From Larix kaempferi (taxonomy: Eukaryota; Streptophyta; Pinopsida; Pinales; Pinaceae), in NCBI GenBank assembly GCA_027924585.1, contig BSBM01000637.1:1612001-1676000 (forward strand): a stretch of 64,000 nt of DNA, written 5' to 3'. Shown in pieces: positions 12,577 through 24,435 of the stretch; the first letter of the stretch is position 1, and each line of letters opens with the position of its first letter. The notes beneath the pieces were generated by a model. That model saw nothing but the letters and a program-made list of their open reading frames with translations. It made no database searches and was not told where the DNA came from. The position numbers were made by a program, and so were the translations under genes.

Positions 12577-13689
12577 CTACATATTCCATCGTGGTACCTT
12601 TCTGAACATTATAAATGTTGGCCTCTTTATTACCCCTCTTTGGAAATTTCTTAAAATAGTGGTCACCTCCACAATTCCAACATTTGACTTGAACTCCTTT
12701 TTTCTCTGACCCTGCTTGTCTTTAATATTTCTTTTCCAAGCTTTGTGCAAATCATGTCTTCCTTTATTTTTCTCATACATGCATTTAGTATTCCTTATGG
12801 ATTCCTTTAGAGTACGAGGTTCATCATAAGTGATTTTGTCCCAGTAGTATGCTAGTATTCCACTGAAAAATCATTGTATTTTAAACTTCTCATCCTGAAT
12901 GAAACCAACATAAATTAACAGTTTTAGGAATCTTCTCTCATACTCCTCCATGGTCATATTACCCAATAGGAGTTCAATAAACTCATGCATTTTCCAGTCA
13001 AAGTACTGCTAGGACAATCCTTCTTGAAATACTTTTGAAACTTTTCCCATAAAATTTGTTTTTCATCCATATTTTTCACCTACTTTAGTTGATCCCACCA
13101 TCAGTAAGACTTTCCCTACAGATTGTATATGGTGATTCTGGACTCTTAATTAACAGAGTAATTATGTAGTTGCAAATATTTCTTTATTTCCAACAACCAC
13201 ATTTCAACACTTTCCCCTTATTTCTCTCCATCAAAAGTAGGAGGTTTAATTTTTGTGAGCTCACCCTATAATGGGTCCTCATCATATTTCCTCCTTAGGT
13301 ATCTTCTAGAAATCGAGTCTGATTTATTTTTAGGTACTACCTTTGTATGGTGACTTTCAACTGATTTTCCACGAGAATGATGTCCCATCCAACTTACAAC
13401 TTCACTTCTTGAGTGTTGATGTCCCTCAAAAGGTCCTCTTCTTTGAGATTCTCCTTCTTCTCCACTTAACATGACCGCAAAGATGCACTCGATTCTACAA
13501 TACTTGAATATTTACCTTGTTATGCTGCTCTTGATTCTGTCTTATCCTTTCATTTTTGTCCTGTAAGTTTCTCAAAACTTGGAGCAATTCCTCTGCCCCC
13601 ATATCAGTTTTATGGCCATTAGATATTTTCCTTTGTGCCCTCATTCCAACTTCCTCAGAAAAATTGGAAAGTTCCGGCTCTTCCAACAT
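12577..13689 (-). pseudogene. Element F gag remnant
   Basis: Minus-strand fragments in several frames: an N-terminal segment (13,689-13,495) with LQVLRNLQDKNERIRQNQE, a basic segment (13,472-13,266), and a C-terminal segment (12,780-12,577). Next to the last, the sequence still spells a zinc knuckle of the CWNCGGDHYFKKFP kind, with its last cysteine replaced. The capsid between them is broken by many stops. It is followed downstream by the protease and RT of the same element. Confidence 0.6.
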
Positions 13690-13769
13690 CTTAATTGTAT
13701 CACTTTCTTTTTAATCTGGCAATCTGTATAACTGTCAATTTTGTTAGACATAAAAACATCCAATTATAC

Positions 13770-15529
13770 TGTAATGTCCCCATTTTGACCCCCCCTTTGT
13801 ATTAAATCGTAAATGATGTAAATATTGTAATTTAATCATGGTGAGGAGCTCAAGGCCAATGCCCCACCATTGATTTAGCGTTTCATGTATCGGCAATTAA
13901 AAATAGATGCCTATGGTTCTTGTGCGAGATGGGCACAATGTATATAAGACATCATGTAATTATGAATTTTCAATGAAAAACCCACAACCGGCTATGCAAT
14001 GCAACAAAAGAGATGGGGCATGACTCTACAAGGAATAGGGAGGGAAATTATTCAAACCCTTGGGCCAATGGTGTTAATCCATGTGTCAATGGGGAAACCC
14101 ATAAACCACCAACTACCCATTTTGTCTCATGCACTCAATCATTTAATTCTTCCAAGAAATTGGTTAAGGCAGTTAATGTCTTGGGATGGGAGAGGTATGG
14201 CAGTCAGATTTTCGTGCATGGGCAAGCTACCAAGCTGAAAATCATATTTTTGGCTTGCTGGGCAAGAAAAACCCCCACGAAATGCTACCCAAGGCCATTC
14301 CTCATGCACTACGTTCTTCCTCTCACGCAGATTGAGCTCACAGAAGGTTATCCTCACGTTTTTCACCATAACCCTGCGTTTTTCCATGCCCAGGAACTCG
14401 TTTTTGGATTGAGCAACAGCTGGGGAAGGAGGGACGCGGATTGGGACTGAGGGAGAGGGCGTTTTTGGCCCTGGGGCATTTTTCTGGAATGGGTTTTGCT
14501 TCCCCAGTCGAATTTCCAAAGTGCCAATACGTTTTGAGTCTACCCACGTTTTTCTGAAGTCCAAGAAACCCCAGCTCATGCATCCCACTGTTGGAAACGT
14601 TTTTCTCACGCTCCACAAGTGTAGGTTACTGTTGGTTGCATCCCTATCTTGTTTGGAACCCATGAGCAAGAAATAGGAATGGTAGTGGACAGAATTGGCT
14701 TGATAAACCTAGTGTAGGGAGTATCCTCTCAAGAAGATTAAGAGGGCTGGCTACTTTTCTATGCACACCCTGAGAGCACTAGAAAGGAAGGTATGGCTTG
14801 AGGGACTGTGTGGCAGTGAAGAGAATACTTCCTGGTGTTGGGTGTGTAGGCATTGTGAGTGCCAAGCTAAATAGATCTGGGAGAGGTACCCATAGCTCTG
14901 TAGTTGAGCTCACTAGCTTAGCAATTCTTCCTTTCCATCTCCTAACAGCCTGATAAACCCAATTGTAGATTGGCTTGGCTCATCTTGGTGTATGCTTGGC
15001 TATGTGTGAGTCTGTTGTTCCCTGGTTCCTTGTAGAGATCATGCCCAGCTCGGGGGTGGCAGTGGTGCTGAGAGATTGAGGAGCACACTGGCCTACGGTT
15101 GGGTGGAACATTGCAGTTGCATAGCCAGTGGCGTGGGACTACTTTTGCATAAGATAAGTATTCTCTTGTGTTACTTTGGCAATTATCATTTGAGGAATGG
15201 AATGAATGCTGGGTGTGCTATTGAGTTAAATTCCGCTGTGTTTTTCTTATGATTATACATTCCATATGTCTTTTATATGCTTTAAAAGTTTATGCATACC
15301 ATATGATCTTTTATAATTCTGCCAAGGTCTCTGTTTAATGACTGTCACAGCATGCTGAATGTATGTTAGATATCAGCATGATTTACCTTATCTCTGTTGA
15401 GTTTTATAGCATGCACATGTACATGTCCTTGTATCAATGAGTTTGATTTTAATGAATATAGGGCTAATTTCCCGGATTGAGCACCATCTCCTCCCTATTC
15501 CTGCTGTATGGTAGGAAGGGGACACTACA
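13770..15529 (+). mobile_element. Element H: solo LTR with exact target duplication
   Basis: The segment runs from TGTAATGTCCCC to GGGGACACTACA, which are inverted repeats at 11 of 12 positions, and is flanked by TATAC (13,765-13,769) and TATAC (15,530-15,534). No second copy and no internal domain exist in the window, so it is best read as a solo LTR left by LTR-LTR recombination. It sits in the leader of F between its gag and its primer-binding site. A plus-strand TATA lies at 13,940-13,948. Overlapping open frames on both strands (up to 176 codons) are not supported as genes. Confidence 0.8.
13940..13948 (+). promoter_or_regulatory. TATA box of solo LTR H
   Basis: GTATATAAG lies about 170 bp inside the LTR start. 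It suggests plus-strand transcription. The call is by motif and position only. Confidence 0.45.
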
Positions 15530-15670
15530 TATACATTTTTCAACCAGATCATGCATGCACATTTCCTTTCCAGGAGTTTTCATTTGATGTTTTTAGGTAA
15601 ATTTATTTTAGATATAATCTAACAATATCCTCTAATCTATAACCCATGAGGTTTGAGATCTAAAACCTTA

Positions 15671-15682
15671 GCTCCGATACCA
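15671..15682 (-). promoter_or_regulatory. Element F primer-binding site
   Basis: The minus strand reads TGGTATCGGAGC, three bases inside the LTR edge at 15,686. It differs by one base from the common plant initiator-Met primer site TGGTATCAGAGC. It fixes the 5' end of F on the minus strand. Confidence 0.75.
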
Positions 15683-15685
15683 CTC

Positions 15686-16864
15686 TGTAACGTACCCTCT
15701 TACGACACTAAATCAAACCCAATAGTTTCCAAGTACCATGGAGTCCGTGAGGTGCTAGCACATGCACATTCTCCTAATTTTTTAAATTTTACATTATACA
15801 TCAATATATGGAAGGAATTTATCGACTCTCCACTTGAAAATTCTTTAATCATTGGATTATCCACTTATATTTATAATATAACATAATTTAACTCAGCTCC
15901 GATGTGCTTGAAAACATTGGGCCTTTAATATTATCAGCAACAAACTTATTCACCATTTTAAATTAATCTCAACATTTAATTTTTGATGCACCTTCTCTGA
16001 TGTCCCCTTTTCAATGTTACATCGGAAGTTGGACATCAGAATCCATCCTTGAATCCATTGAATATTAACCCAACAAGCTCATTCCGATGTCGTCTCTCTG
16101 ATAAATATTAGAACATTGACATCAAAATAATAACACAAATTCACATCCAATCCCTCCGATGTTTACCATGTTGATGTTGGATCCACCAACTCGACATCGG
16201 GAGATCGAACAATCTAAATATAGTTTTACCCCTTTTTGCCCAAGGTTTTACCCTCCGATGTGGGTCCCACTACCTCGGGCTCATAAACATTGGACAATCC
16301 ATGTCCTCTTGTAACCTTTTCACCCAAGGTTTCATCCTCCAACGTGGGTCCCTCCACCTCGGGTGTGGAAATGTTGGACAATCCATATTCAAATTGTTAG
16401 GACAAGTAATACTCCATCCTTGTCCTACTTAGAATTATTTTATTTTTCCTAGTAGTTGATGATGTTATTTCCCCCCTAGTGGTGTGCATATGTCATCTAG
16501 GACCCATTAGCCACCTAATGCACCCTTCATGCATTATTTTGTCCCACCAGAGTCAGTTCCCTACATTTTAGGAGCTAACTCTGTGTTCTAGTTCATTCCT
16601 CCTGAGTTCCTAAACTCTACTAGGGGTTTTATCTTCGATCACCACTGATTGTGATCTAATGCGCCATTTTCACCTACTTTGCATGCAAAACTCACTAACG
16701 TGCCCTCCTTGGTCAGTTAGCTAACTATTTCTTCAATTAACTGATTTTTGGTTCAGTTGAGTTGAGTTTGGGACTTCTGGAGCACTCCAGTGGTGACAAT
16801 TCCTATGCTAGACAGACGAAGACTTGAATTATCCTAGGATATTTGAATTCTCTCTATTGTAACA
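15686..16864 (-). repeat. Element F 5' LTR (right edge approximate)
   Basis: The LTR starts on the plus strand with TGTAACGTACCC next to the primer-binding site. The far edge is uncertain; TATTGTAACA ending at 16,864 is the best TG...CA partner. The other LTR is outside the window, so no pairwise check is possible. The interior holds several copies of a CCGATGT word on both strands (see findings). No coding region is seen. Confidence 0.5.
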
Positions 16865-16894
16865 TATTTGTGAACTATATTGATGAATCGATAA

Positions 16895-17319
16895 TGTTAC
16901 TTGGCCTATTAAATTTTTGCACCTGTCCTATTAAACATTAGATTACCATTGATGCAACCTGGCTTGTTACACATTAGATTACCATTGATGTAACCAAAGG
17001 TTTCTTCGCAAAAAAAAGCATTGGAAATTGCGATGCAACTAGAAGCTTCACCCATAGGAGAAACTAGTGCAGGAATGATACAAATACAAACACAACTAGC
17101 AAACCTGGCATTACAGTTACAACATATACAAAAATGAAAATAAGTAAGAGAAGAGGTTTGGTGTACTAAATGTAAAGGAGAAGGACATTCCAAGGAACAT
17201 TATCCTGTATTCAGAGATTACCTCGCTAGTGGGGCACTGAACCCATTAAATCAACCTCAAGGACCATGGTGCGAGATTTGTCGATGCATAGGACATCGAC
17301 CAGAGGAATGTTACCTACT
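16895..17319 (+). pseudogene. Element E: gag scrap of the A/D family, plus strand
   Basis: The plus strand encodes the end of a capsid (LEASPI) and two zinc knuckles: WCTKCKGEGHSKEHY, with the last cysteine lost, and WCEICRCIGHRPEECYLL. These match the first two knuckles of element D nearly residue for residue. A 36-bp stretch containing ACATTAGATTACCATTGATG is duplicated just upstream (about 16,930-17,000). The scrap ends where element A begins at 17,320, so A inserted into an older relative. The rest of E would be right of A, beyond the window. Confidence 0.75.
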
Positions 17320-18479
17320 TGTTGGCTATTTATTTTGTGTGTTGACCTGGGTTTGGCTAAGTTCTTGTAGACCCAAAAAAATCCCCTTTCACTGGCCCTT
17401 TCGACATCAACCTACAAACAGGATGAAGTCTCACCCGAAGTGAAGTATGGGGGGTTACAGAATCAACTTTCTGTAACCATGGTGATGTGGAGATGTGTTA
17501 TGCGATCTCACAATGCATTCCTTCCTTAACATCTACTTAAAATAAAATTACCAACACGTGATTACGCACTTCGCAGTTATCAACAACCTACAGAATTCCC
17601 TGAATTACTGTTGTCTTGACTCTTATAACCACACATTCATCATACTTAACATTACTTCACATCGTTCATACATAGGTGTTCCGCTTACTTAACATATGAT
17701 TTCCAATTTTCCATTCACATACATATGAAAGCAAACACACAAACATACCATACCATGAACATAAAACACATCATAGATTCATACACATAACATAGGGATT
17801 TATGTGGTTCACCCCCCAGATGGGAGATACATCCATGAGAACTATTCTTATATTACTAGAAGGACTAACAGTTCCAGTTTGCGCACTCAGCTGCAAACTC
17901 TTCTCTATAATAGATCTCTGTGCACTCAGCTGCAGAGTCTTTTCTCTCTTAGATCTCCCTCTCAGTCTAGATCTGGCTCTCTAATGACTCTAAGCATTCC
18001 TTATACAAAAATGACCCTTTATATAAATGTGTTCAAAGGTCACATATTATAATAACTATGAGCCAAACCCCATAGTACCCTTAAACCCAAAACAACATGG
18101 TTCTCATGTCAACCACACTTTTCCTTAACTTCACTGCAACTCTGTTGTCCTTTTGTGTCGCTTCTTCTGGATCTGATGCTCTTCTGACTTCGCAGCTTTG
18201 AATCTACAGTGGCATGTCCTTTGCACCATTCCACTTCTTTACTATATGCTCATGTAGATGATAGTTTTTCGCTTCATCCTTAATTGATTCAACTACCTCT
18301 GGTCATCCTTAGTACTTCATCTTTACTAAGGGGACAAGTCCTTTCCTGTGAACTTCGCTTCGCTCCATACCCTCCTCCTGGGAATTGCGGAGTTGATTCT
18401 CCCAAAACTGGTCAATGTTACGCCTTGCCTAACTGTATCTTTGCCATAAAAACTTCCTGTAATTGGGCTGCGCCCAACA
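17320..18479 (-). repeat. Element A 3' LTR
   Basis: The LTR is bounded by TGTTGG (17,320) and CCCAACA (18,479). The minus-strand start, TGTTGGGC, follows the ORF2 stop by a few bases, exactly as in element D. The left end is similar to 61,452-61,612, the surviving part of the 5' LTR; shared text includes GGCCCTTTC and AAGTATGG. Length is 1,160 bp. TATA lies at 18,017-18,025 on the minus strand, about 455 bp from the LTR start, comparable to about 510 bp in D. Confidence 0.75.
18017..18025 (-). promoter_or_regulatory. TATA box of element A LTR
   Basis: The minus strand reads TATATAAAG within TTTATATAAAGGG, positioned in the LTR as expected for the U3 promoter. Confidence 0.55.
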
Positions 18480-18484
18480 GGTCC

Positions 18485-21400
18485 CTAACACTTACTTGTG
18501 TCTCGTCCTCGAGCCACATTCACTAGGATTCTTGACTGCACATCACTTGGGATGTTTGTCTTCACATCGAATTCTTGAAAATTTGCATTTAACTTCGCAA
18601 CTGCTTCCTTAGTCTCTTGCTTGTATTCTTTGATCATTTCGAGCATCATCACCGATATGGGTTCTTGCATTTGATCCTTCACTGTAGTTTCTGTCGCGGG
18701 GAGTTATTGCAATTTCTCCTTGATTTATTCAGAAAGTGTCAGTGCTTCTTCTTGCATAGGATGTAACTTCGATGAAGTTTCAACTTCCTTCATCCTTAGT
18801 GCCTTCAGCTCCTTCTGAAGCTCTTTCGTTTCTATGAACTTCTCTATCCTTTTCCTTGGCAGCAAATCCTTCACGGCTGTGTTCAGAGAATCAAGGTTCT
18901 TCTGCCTCTGGTGAACTTCATCTTAAATTTTCTGTAATTCGGGATCCTATTGGAGTATAGCCCAAACCTTAGGTGCTTCTTCCAGCAAATCTTGACACCT
19001 CACAACTTCTGCGTAGATATTCTCGGTTGATGTCTTCAACTCTTCTGCTCTTGCTAATCCTGCCTCTGGCGGAGTGCCAATTTGTTGCCAAGACTCTAAG
19101 TCAACAATTTTCTCGTTGTATCCAATCTCCATCTCTTCCATCTTCACTTTAATATTGTCCATGGAATCACCAATATTAAGGATGGTTGATTCCACTTCAG
19201 GATCTTCTTCGCAGTCTGATATCTTCGCACATACTTCAACTACGGCTTTCTTCAACTTTTTCTGCTTATCTTGAGCATTTGCTAGCTCATTTTCCTTCAG
19301 CGCGCATTCATTCTTTAACTCCTTATGACTATATTCCAGATTCAGATGCTTATTATATGATATCAAATATTTGTCTCTTATTTATTCCACAACCCGCAAA
19401 TGCAGATTATGAAGTCCTTTAATGGGAAACATTCCCACGTTAATGTACAGATGTGTGAGCTTCTTTGCACCTTCAGTAAATTCGTCAGATGAGAATATTA
19501 CATTCATTGACTATATGCGGACTAGTCGGGGTCACATCGTCAAAGCAGACACTTTTATTTTCCTTTGGCTTGACTCTTCTGTCATGTCTTCCGAGTTTGA
19601 TTCCCTTACTATATCTCTTTGAAATTGCTCTACTCTTGCCACCAGTCTCTTCAGTTCCGCGAGGCTATCTATCATGCTCTCTTGTATTTCCTCTTGCTTG
19701 TTGTCCTTCAATAAGAGCGTCTCTTCAAGATGCTCATTGAATCGGGTTGTGATGCAATCATAACCATCATCATGCAACTGCGCATCGAGCGAAGCCTTAT
19801 TTTCTTTCTGCTTCTTTCTTTGTGATGCTTCCGGCATGAATGTGTCGGGATTATTCCTCTTCTCTCCTATTGGAAAATCAATAGTTTGTTGCTGTTCTTA
19901 TCCTTGATCTTGTCCTTGATCTTGAGAACTTGATTTCTCTTCTCCTTGGCTATGCTTATTTTCATTTTTGATTTCCTCTGATGTAGTGATCAATGTATCT
20001 GTTGCATCAATCTTCCACTTGGGCGGCCAATCTTCAATGCTAAGATCAATTTTCTACCCGTCCAATTGGTATAGTCCCTAGAACCATTTTGGGTTATTCG
20101 GTGGTTCTCTCGGCTGAATGTAAATGAAGTGGAGGCCAGCTTTGAATATCATCTTGTGAATATACGTTGTAGTTATCTCCTTAGGGATACGTAAAGTGCG
20201 CTTGATTACTTCACATAGCTTCTCATAATATGTATATAGATGTATATTATTTAGTCTTTTTCTGTCTAGCTTCGAATTGGCTCACATGTTCACATATCTG
20301 GGTCCACGAAAATATCCAGTGAATACTGGTACATTTTGTTGATGTAGTGATCATGTATCTAGCACATCAATCTTCCACTTGGGCAGCCAATCTTCAATGC
20401 TAAGATCAATTTTTTGCACGTCCAATTGGTATAGTCCCTAGAACCATTCTGGGTTATTCGGCGGTTCTCTTGGCTGAATGTAAATGAAGTGGAGGCCAGC
20501 TTTGAATATCATATTGCGAGTATACGTTGTAGTTATCTCCTTAGGGATACGTAAAGTGCGCTTGATTACTTCACATAGCTTCTCATAATATGTATATAGC
20601 TGTATATTATTTAGTCTTTTTCTGTCTAGCTTCGAATTGGCCCACATGTTCACATATCCAGGTCCACGAAAATATCCAGTGAATACTGGTACATTTTGTT
20701 GATACATAGGATCTTTCCACCCTATGAACGCCATTAAAACTAACATCCAACTATCATGGAATTGATGTCCATTGTCTTGTGTGTCTGCGACATCATCTAA
20801 GCACTCATTCAGTAGGTAACTTGCCCAGTTATAGTGGAGTCCATCCTTGGCCTTCGCAGCTAAGGAGATCGCAGCGGCCGACACCTCGGTCGGTCTGCAT
20901 TTCCTTAGAACCTTCCTTGCGAGCAGTTGAATTGTGAAATTCATAGATTTATCCTTGATTTGATTTGTTTGATATCCATGAATTCCTTTGACCAAATTAA
21001 ATTCATTCTTCATTCTCCTTGCAAGTTCTTTATTTATTTATTTTCCTATGAATTCCACTGCAGGGTTAGCACCTCTTTTTCTCAAGTGCGTAATTCTGTA
21101 AATTAGGTCTATGTTGATATGAATCTTACATTCCAACCACAAGTAAACCTGGTGTGTACATGAGAGAAATGTTTGCACAACCACTATGAGCTTTGGGCTC
21201 CTGTAAAAATGTGGGATTTGCAGCAAATTCAACAATCCTTATGGATGCAACGACGCAATCTAGTCTTGCGCTTGAATTGTTGTTTGCTTGTTAGTTTCAT
21301 CATGTCACCTACACATGTACTAGTCCAGATGAAATTGTGGGTACTTTGTGTCATTCAAGAAGTAATGATCCGAGAACTTGCATTCTGGAATTTTACGGAG

Positions 21401-21769
21401 CAAATTCTACTTTTCGCGCACATGACTCAACATGGGTGGCAGCGGGATCTCATATTACGGATTCTTCATGAGTATCACAACTGGCACATCATCTCTTCTC
21501 AGAGGGATGTACTCTGGTATGATAAGAATCAACCTGTCATGAGGTCGTTTTGGAAAAAATAGATTTGGAATATTTGCGGCCTTCAACTTCTCTTTCTTAG
21601 TGGCCTTTTGCTTATATTTCTGCTTCTGCTCCGGGATATTTCACGGTGACGCTCTAGATGTTCCACCTCTCTCTGGGACTACTTTCTTCACTGGTGTCTC
21701 CATGACTCCTTCCAAACCAGAATGTTAGAATTTTCTTAATATCTCATCTAGAATTCCTTGTTCACACAT
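18485..21769 (-). pseudogene. Element A ORF2 (accessory ORF after integrase), decayed
   Basis: This is the decayed homologue of the D ORF2. On the minus strand the N-terminal part reads METPVKK, then YEIPLPP, KYPQFHLD, GLLNLLQIPHF, TFLSCTHQVYLWL and NIDLIYRITHL. These align in order with MATPV, YPIPLPP, TYPQFQLD, GLLNLLKLPHF, TLLSCVHGGYLWL and NVDLIHRITGL in D. The middle keeps KCRPTEV, NWASYLLNECLDD, SWMLVLMAFIGWKDP and YVNMW. The C-terminal half (19,837-18,485) is Glu/Lys-rich coiled coil in broken frames. Similarity extends upstream of the METP methionine (ILRKF-HSGLEGV against VRQFLRRGLDFG), which supports an earlier start near 21,769. A 361-bp tandem duplication lies inside. The stop is 5 bp from the LTR. 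Confidence 0.75.
19980..20701. repeat. Tandem duplication of about 361 bp inside A ORF2
   Basis: Copies 19,980-20,340 and 20,341-20,701 each begin GATGTAGTGATCA and end GTACATTTTGTT, and are nearly identical. Only the second copy continues into the upstream part of ORF2. The similarity suggests that the duplication happened well after A inserted. Confidence 0.85.
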
Positions 21770-21868
21770 ACACTGTTGGATTACTCTTGCTCTTGACTGG
21801 TAAAAACTTGGAAATTACATGTAGTAAAATTTAAAAGTCATGGTAAAACCTGTACTATGCGGTATTTA

Positions 21869-21877
21869 CTATTTATA
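21869..21877 (-). promoter_or_regulatory. Internal TATA box upstream of A ORF2
   Basis: The minus strand reads TATAAATAG, about 450 bp past the integrase stop and about 100 bp before the likely ORF2 start. Element D has TATAAATA at the equivalent place (45,960). Confidence 0.5.
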
Positions 21878-22327
21878 GGCACAACAACACTAAGGCGCGC
21901 CCAAAAATGGATAACTTAGCATTAAATTATATGTCAGTTGGCCAAATCTTTTTACATATTTGTCCTTTACCTTCTTTTAATGTGTCTTCAATGGACAAAG
22001 ATGCCTTAAAAGCGGAAAAATCCGGTTCCCAAAAGTATTGTATAACGACTACTTTCCGACCAAAATTGTAACGACTAGTTTTCTTTTAACTTCACTGATG
22101 GTTAGGCGAGTGGCTAAGTTCACTTTGCATTTCACTTCTCTTAATTTGAAAATCGCAATGCTACTACCTTCTTTTACTTCGCAACTTTCTTGCTATGTGC
22201 ACTTTGCAACACATCTTCATATATTGTAAAACTGCACATTTTAACAAAAGTGTTGTGTGCAGACTCTGCCCTCTATTTTAGTGTCCAATTTCAACTGCAC
22301 TTAACACTTAAAACTTTCTTTCCTTGT

Positions 22328-24430
22328 TTAAATTATGTTCATAGGATTAGGGGCATCCCTGTAAGGCTTTAGTCTACTCCCATTGACAAGACCTTGCAAG
22401 TTTTCTCCAAGTAATGTGGCTAATTGAACTGCACCACCATTAGTGATATGCTTGACAATGTATGGTCCTAACCAATGCATTTTGAATTTTCTAGGAAATT
22501 TCATAAATTTTCTATCATATAGGAGGACAAGGTCTCCTACCTGGAAGAATTTGTTCTTGATGTGTCTATCATGCCATACCTTTTCTCTATCTGTTTGCAC
22601 CTGTTGGTGAAAACCTACAATGAAGTGATCTTCCTCCAATCCAACTAACTGTATTTTCTTTCATCCATTGTTTAATAATTATCCATATATGTGAATGCTG
22701 CAATTCTCAAGCTTGGTACTATGTATTCCATGGGCGTGAAAACTTCCTGTCCATATGCTAATCTAAAAGGTGTATGACTCGACAAATTTTTACAAGTTGT
22801 TCTATATGCCCATATTACTGCTGGTATTCTAAGATCCCAATCATCCCTGTTTGTATTGCATACTTTGGTCAATTCATTCTCCAATACTTTATTAAAGTCT
22901 TCTACAATTCCATTAGCTTGTGGATGATATGGTGTACTCTTCTGATGGTAGATCTGAAATTATCTTGTTAGGGATGAAATAGTTCTATTCAGGAAATGGG
23001 TTCCCTGATCACTCATCAAAATTTTTGGACATCCAAACCTTGTTAAAATGTTCTAAAAAATGAATTGCGTGGTGGTAACTGCGCTATAGTCCTTCACTAG
23101 TTTTTCCTCTTCCCATCTGGTTAGATAATATGTAGCTGCGATGATGTATCTTGAGCCAGTTCTCTTCCCTGGTGGGTTAATAGGTCCCACAAATTCAATA
23201 GCCCATTTATCAAAGGAATGCAATGTCAATTGTGGTATCAATGGCATCTCATCTCTACGAGATGGTTTCCCATTTACCTAGCATAAATCACACTTCCAAC
23301 AATGTTCTTTTGAATCTTTGTGTATCGTAGGACACCATAGTCCTACTCTTAATATTTTCTGTGCAGTAGCTCTTCCTGCGTAGTGTCCTCCAGATACACC
23401 TGAATGTGATTCATCAAGCATGATAGGTATATCATGTTCTAGTACGCATCCACGCAATACTTCATCTGGTCCTAGTTTGTATAATTGTCCTGCAATTAGG
23501 GTAAAGTCAGCTGATCTTACCAATAATTGTTTCTTCTGTTGCGTAGTAATTTCTACAGGTGCTAATCCCGTAGTTATAAATTCTATAATATCTCTGAAGT
23601 AGTCATCTGCTATATGGATAGAAAACAACTGCGCATCCAGTAGATTATCCTCCAAATTACTAGGTTCTTCGCCTGACTCAATTCTTGAAAGATGGTCAGG
23701 TTCTGCGTTTAATATTCCTAGCTTCACAATGATTTCAAAATCATATTCTTGAAACAGTAAGAGCCATCTGCATATTCTTCCCCCTAAAACTGGTTTATTG
23801 ACCAAGTACTTCAAATCTGAATGGTCAATGAACATAAAAAATGCGAACCTAACAGATAGTGTCTAAACTTCTGCAATGCGTATACCATAGCTAAGCCTTC
23901 CCTTTCTGTTGTGGTATAATTCTTTTCTGTTGAAGATATCTTTCTGCTTGAAAATGCGATGGGATGATCGATGCCTCCCTCTCCTGGTTTTTCTAATACA
24001 ATGCCAAATTCTATAGATGAAGCATCTACATGTACATGAAATGACTTATTCCAGTAAGGAAAGAAGAGAATAGGAACTATAACCATTTTCTCTTTCAGTG
24101 TGTCCAATCCTTTTTGGAAATCTTCAGTCCAATTGTACTTCTCTTCTTTCTTCAATAGTTTCTCCATAGGCATAGTGATCTTCACATATCCTTTAATGAA
24201 TTTTCTATAGTATCTTGTGTGCCCCAATGCAGTGCGTAGATGCTTAACTAAAGTAGGCGTTGGAATATTTACTATGATTGATATCTTTGCTAGATCAACC
24301 ATCAATCCTTGTTTACATATTATGTGTCCCAATAAAATACCATAAGGAACATAGAAGACACACTTATTCAAGTTCAAGGAAATCTGATACTGCCTGCACT
24401 TTGCTAACATCATTCTTAGGTTCGCATGAT
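22328..24430 (-). pseudogene. Element A pol: RT thumb, RNase H, integrase
   Basis: This is the minus-strand continuation of the RT that stops at 51,279. After the RT end come LGHII and YYRKFIKGY. RNase H follows with [37 protein letters not shown] and EPDHLSR, so all four acidic positions survive. Integrase follows with a zinc finger (SHSGVSGGH and CWKCDLC), a core beginning AIEFVGP, and a C-terminal tail [15 protein letters not shown] and MHWLGPY. The first integrase aspartate is Glu in AIEFVGP. Stops break the core. The order and wording follow D throughout. A TSD copy (24,431-24,435) separates it from B. Confidence 0.85.
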
Positions 24431-24435
24431 GGTCC

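Noticed and set aside
14013-14669. Overlapping open frames on both strands (145 and 176 codons)
   Set aside because: They lie inside the solo LTR, overlap each other, show no recognisable protein features and have no conserved partner.
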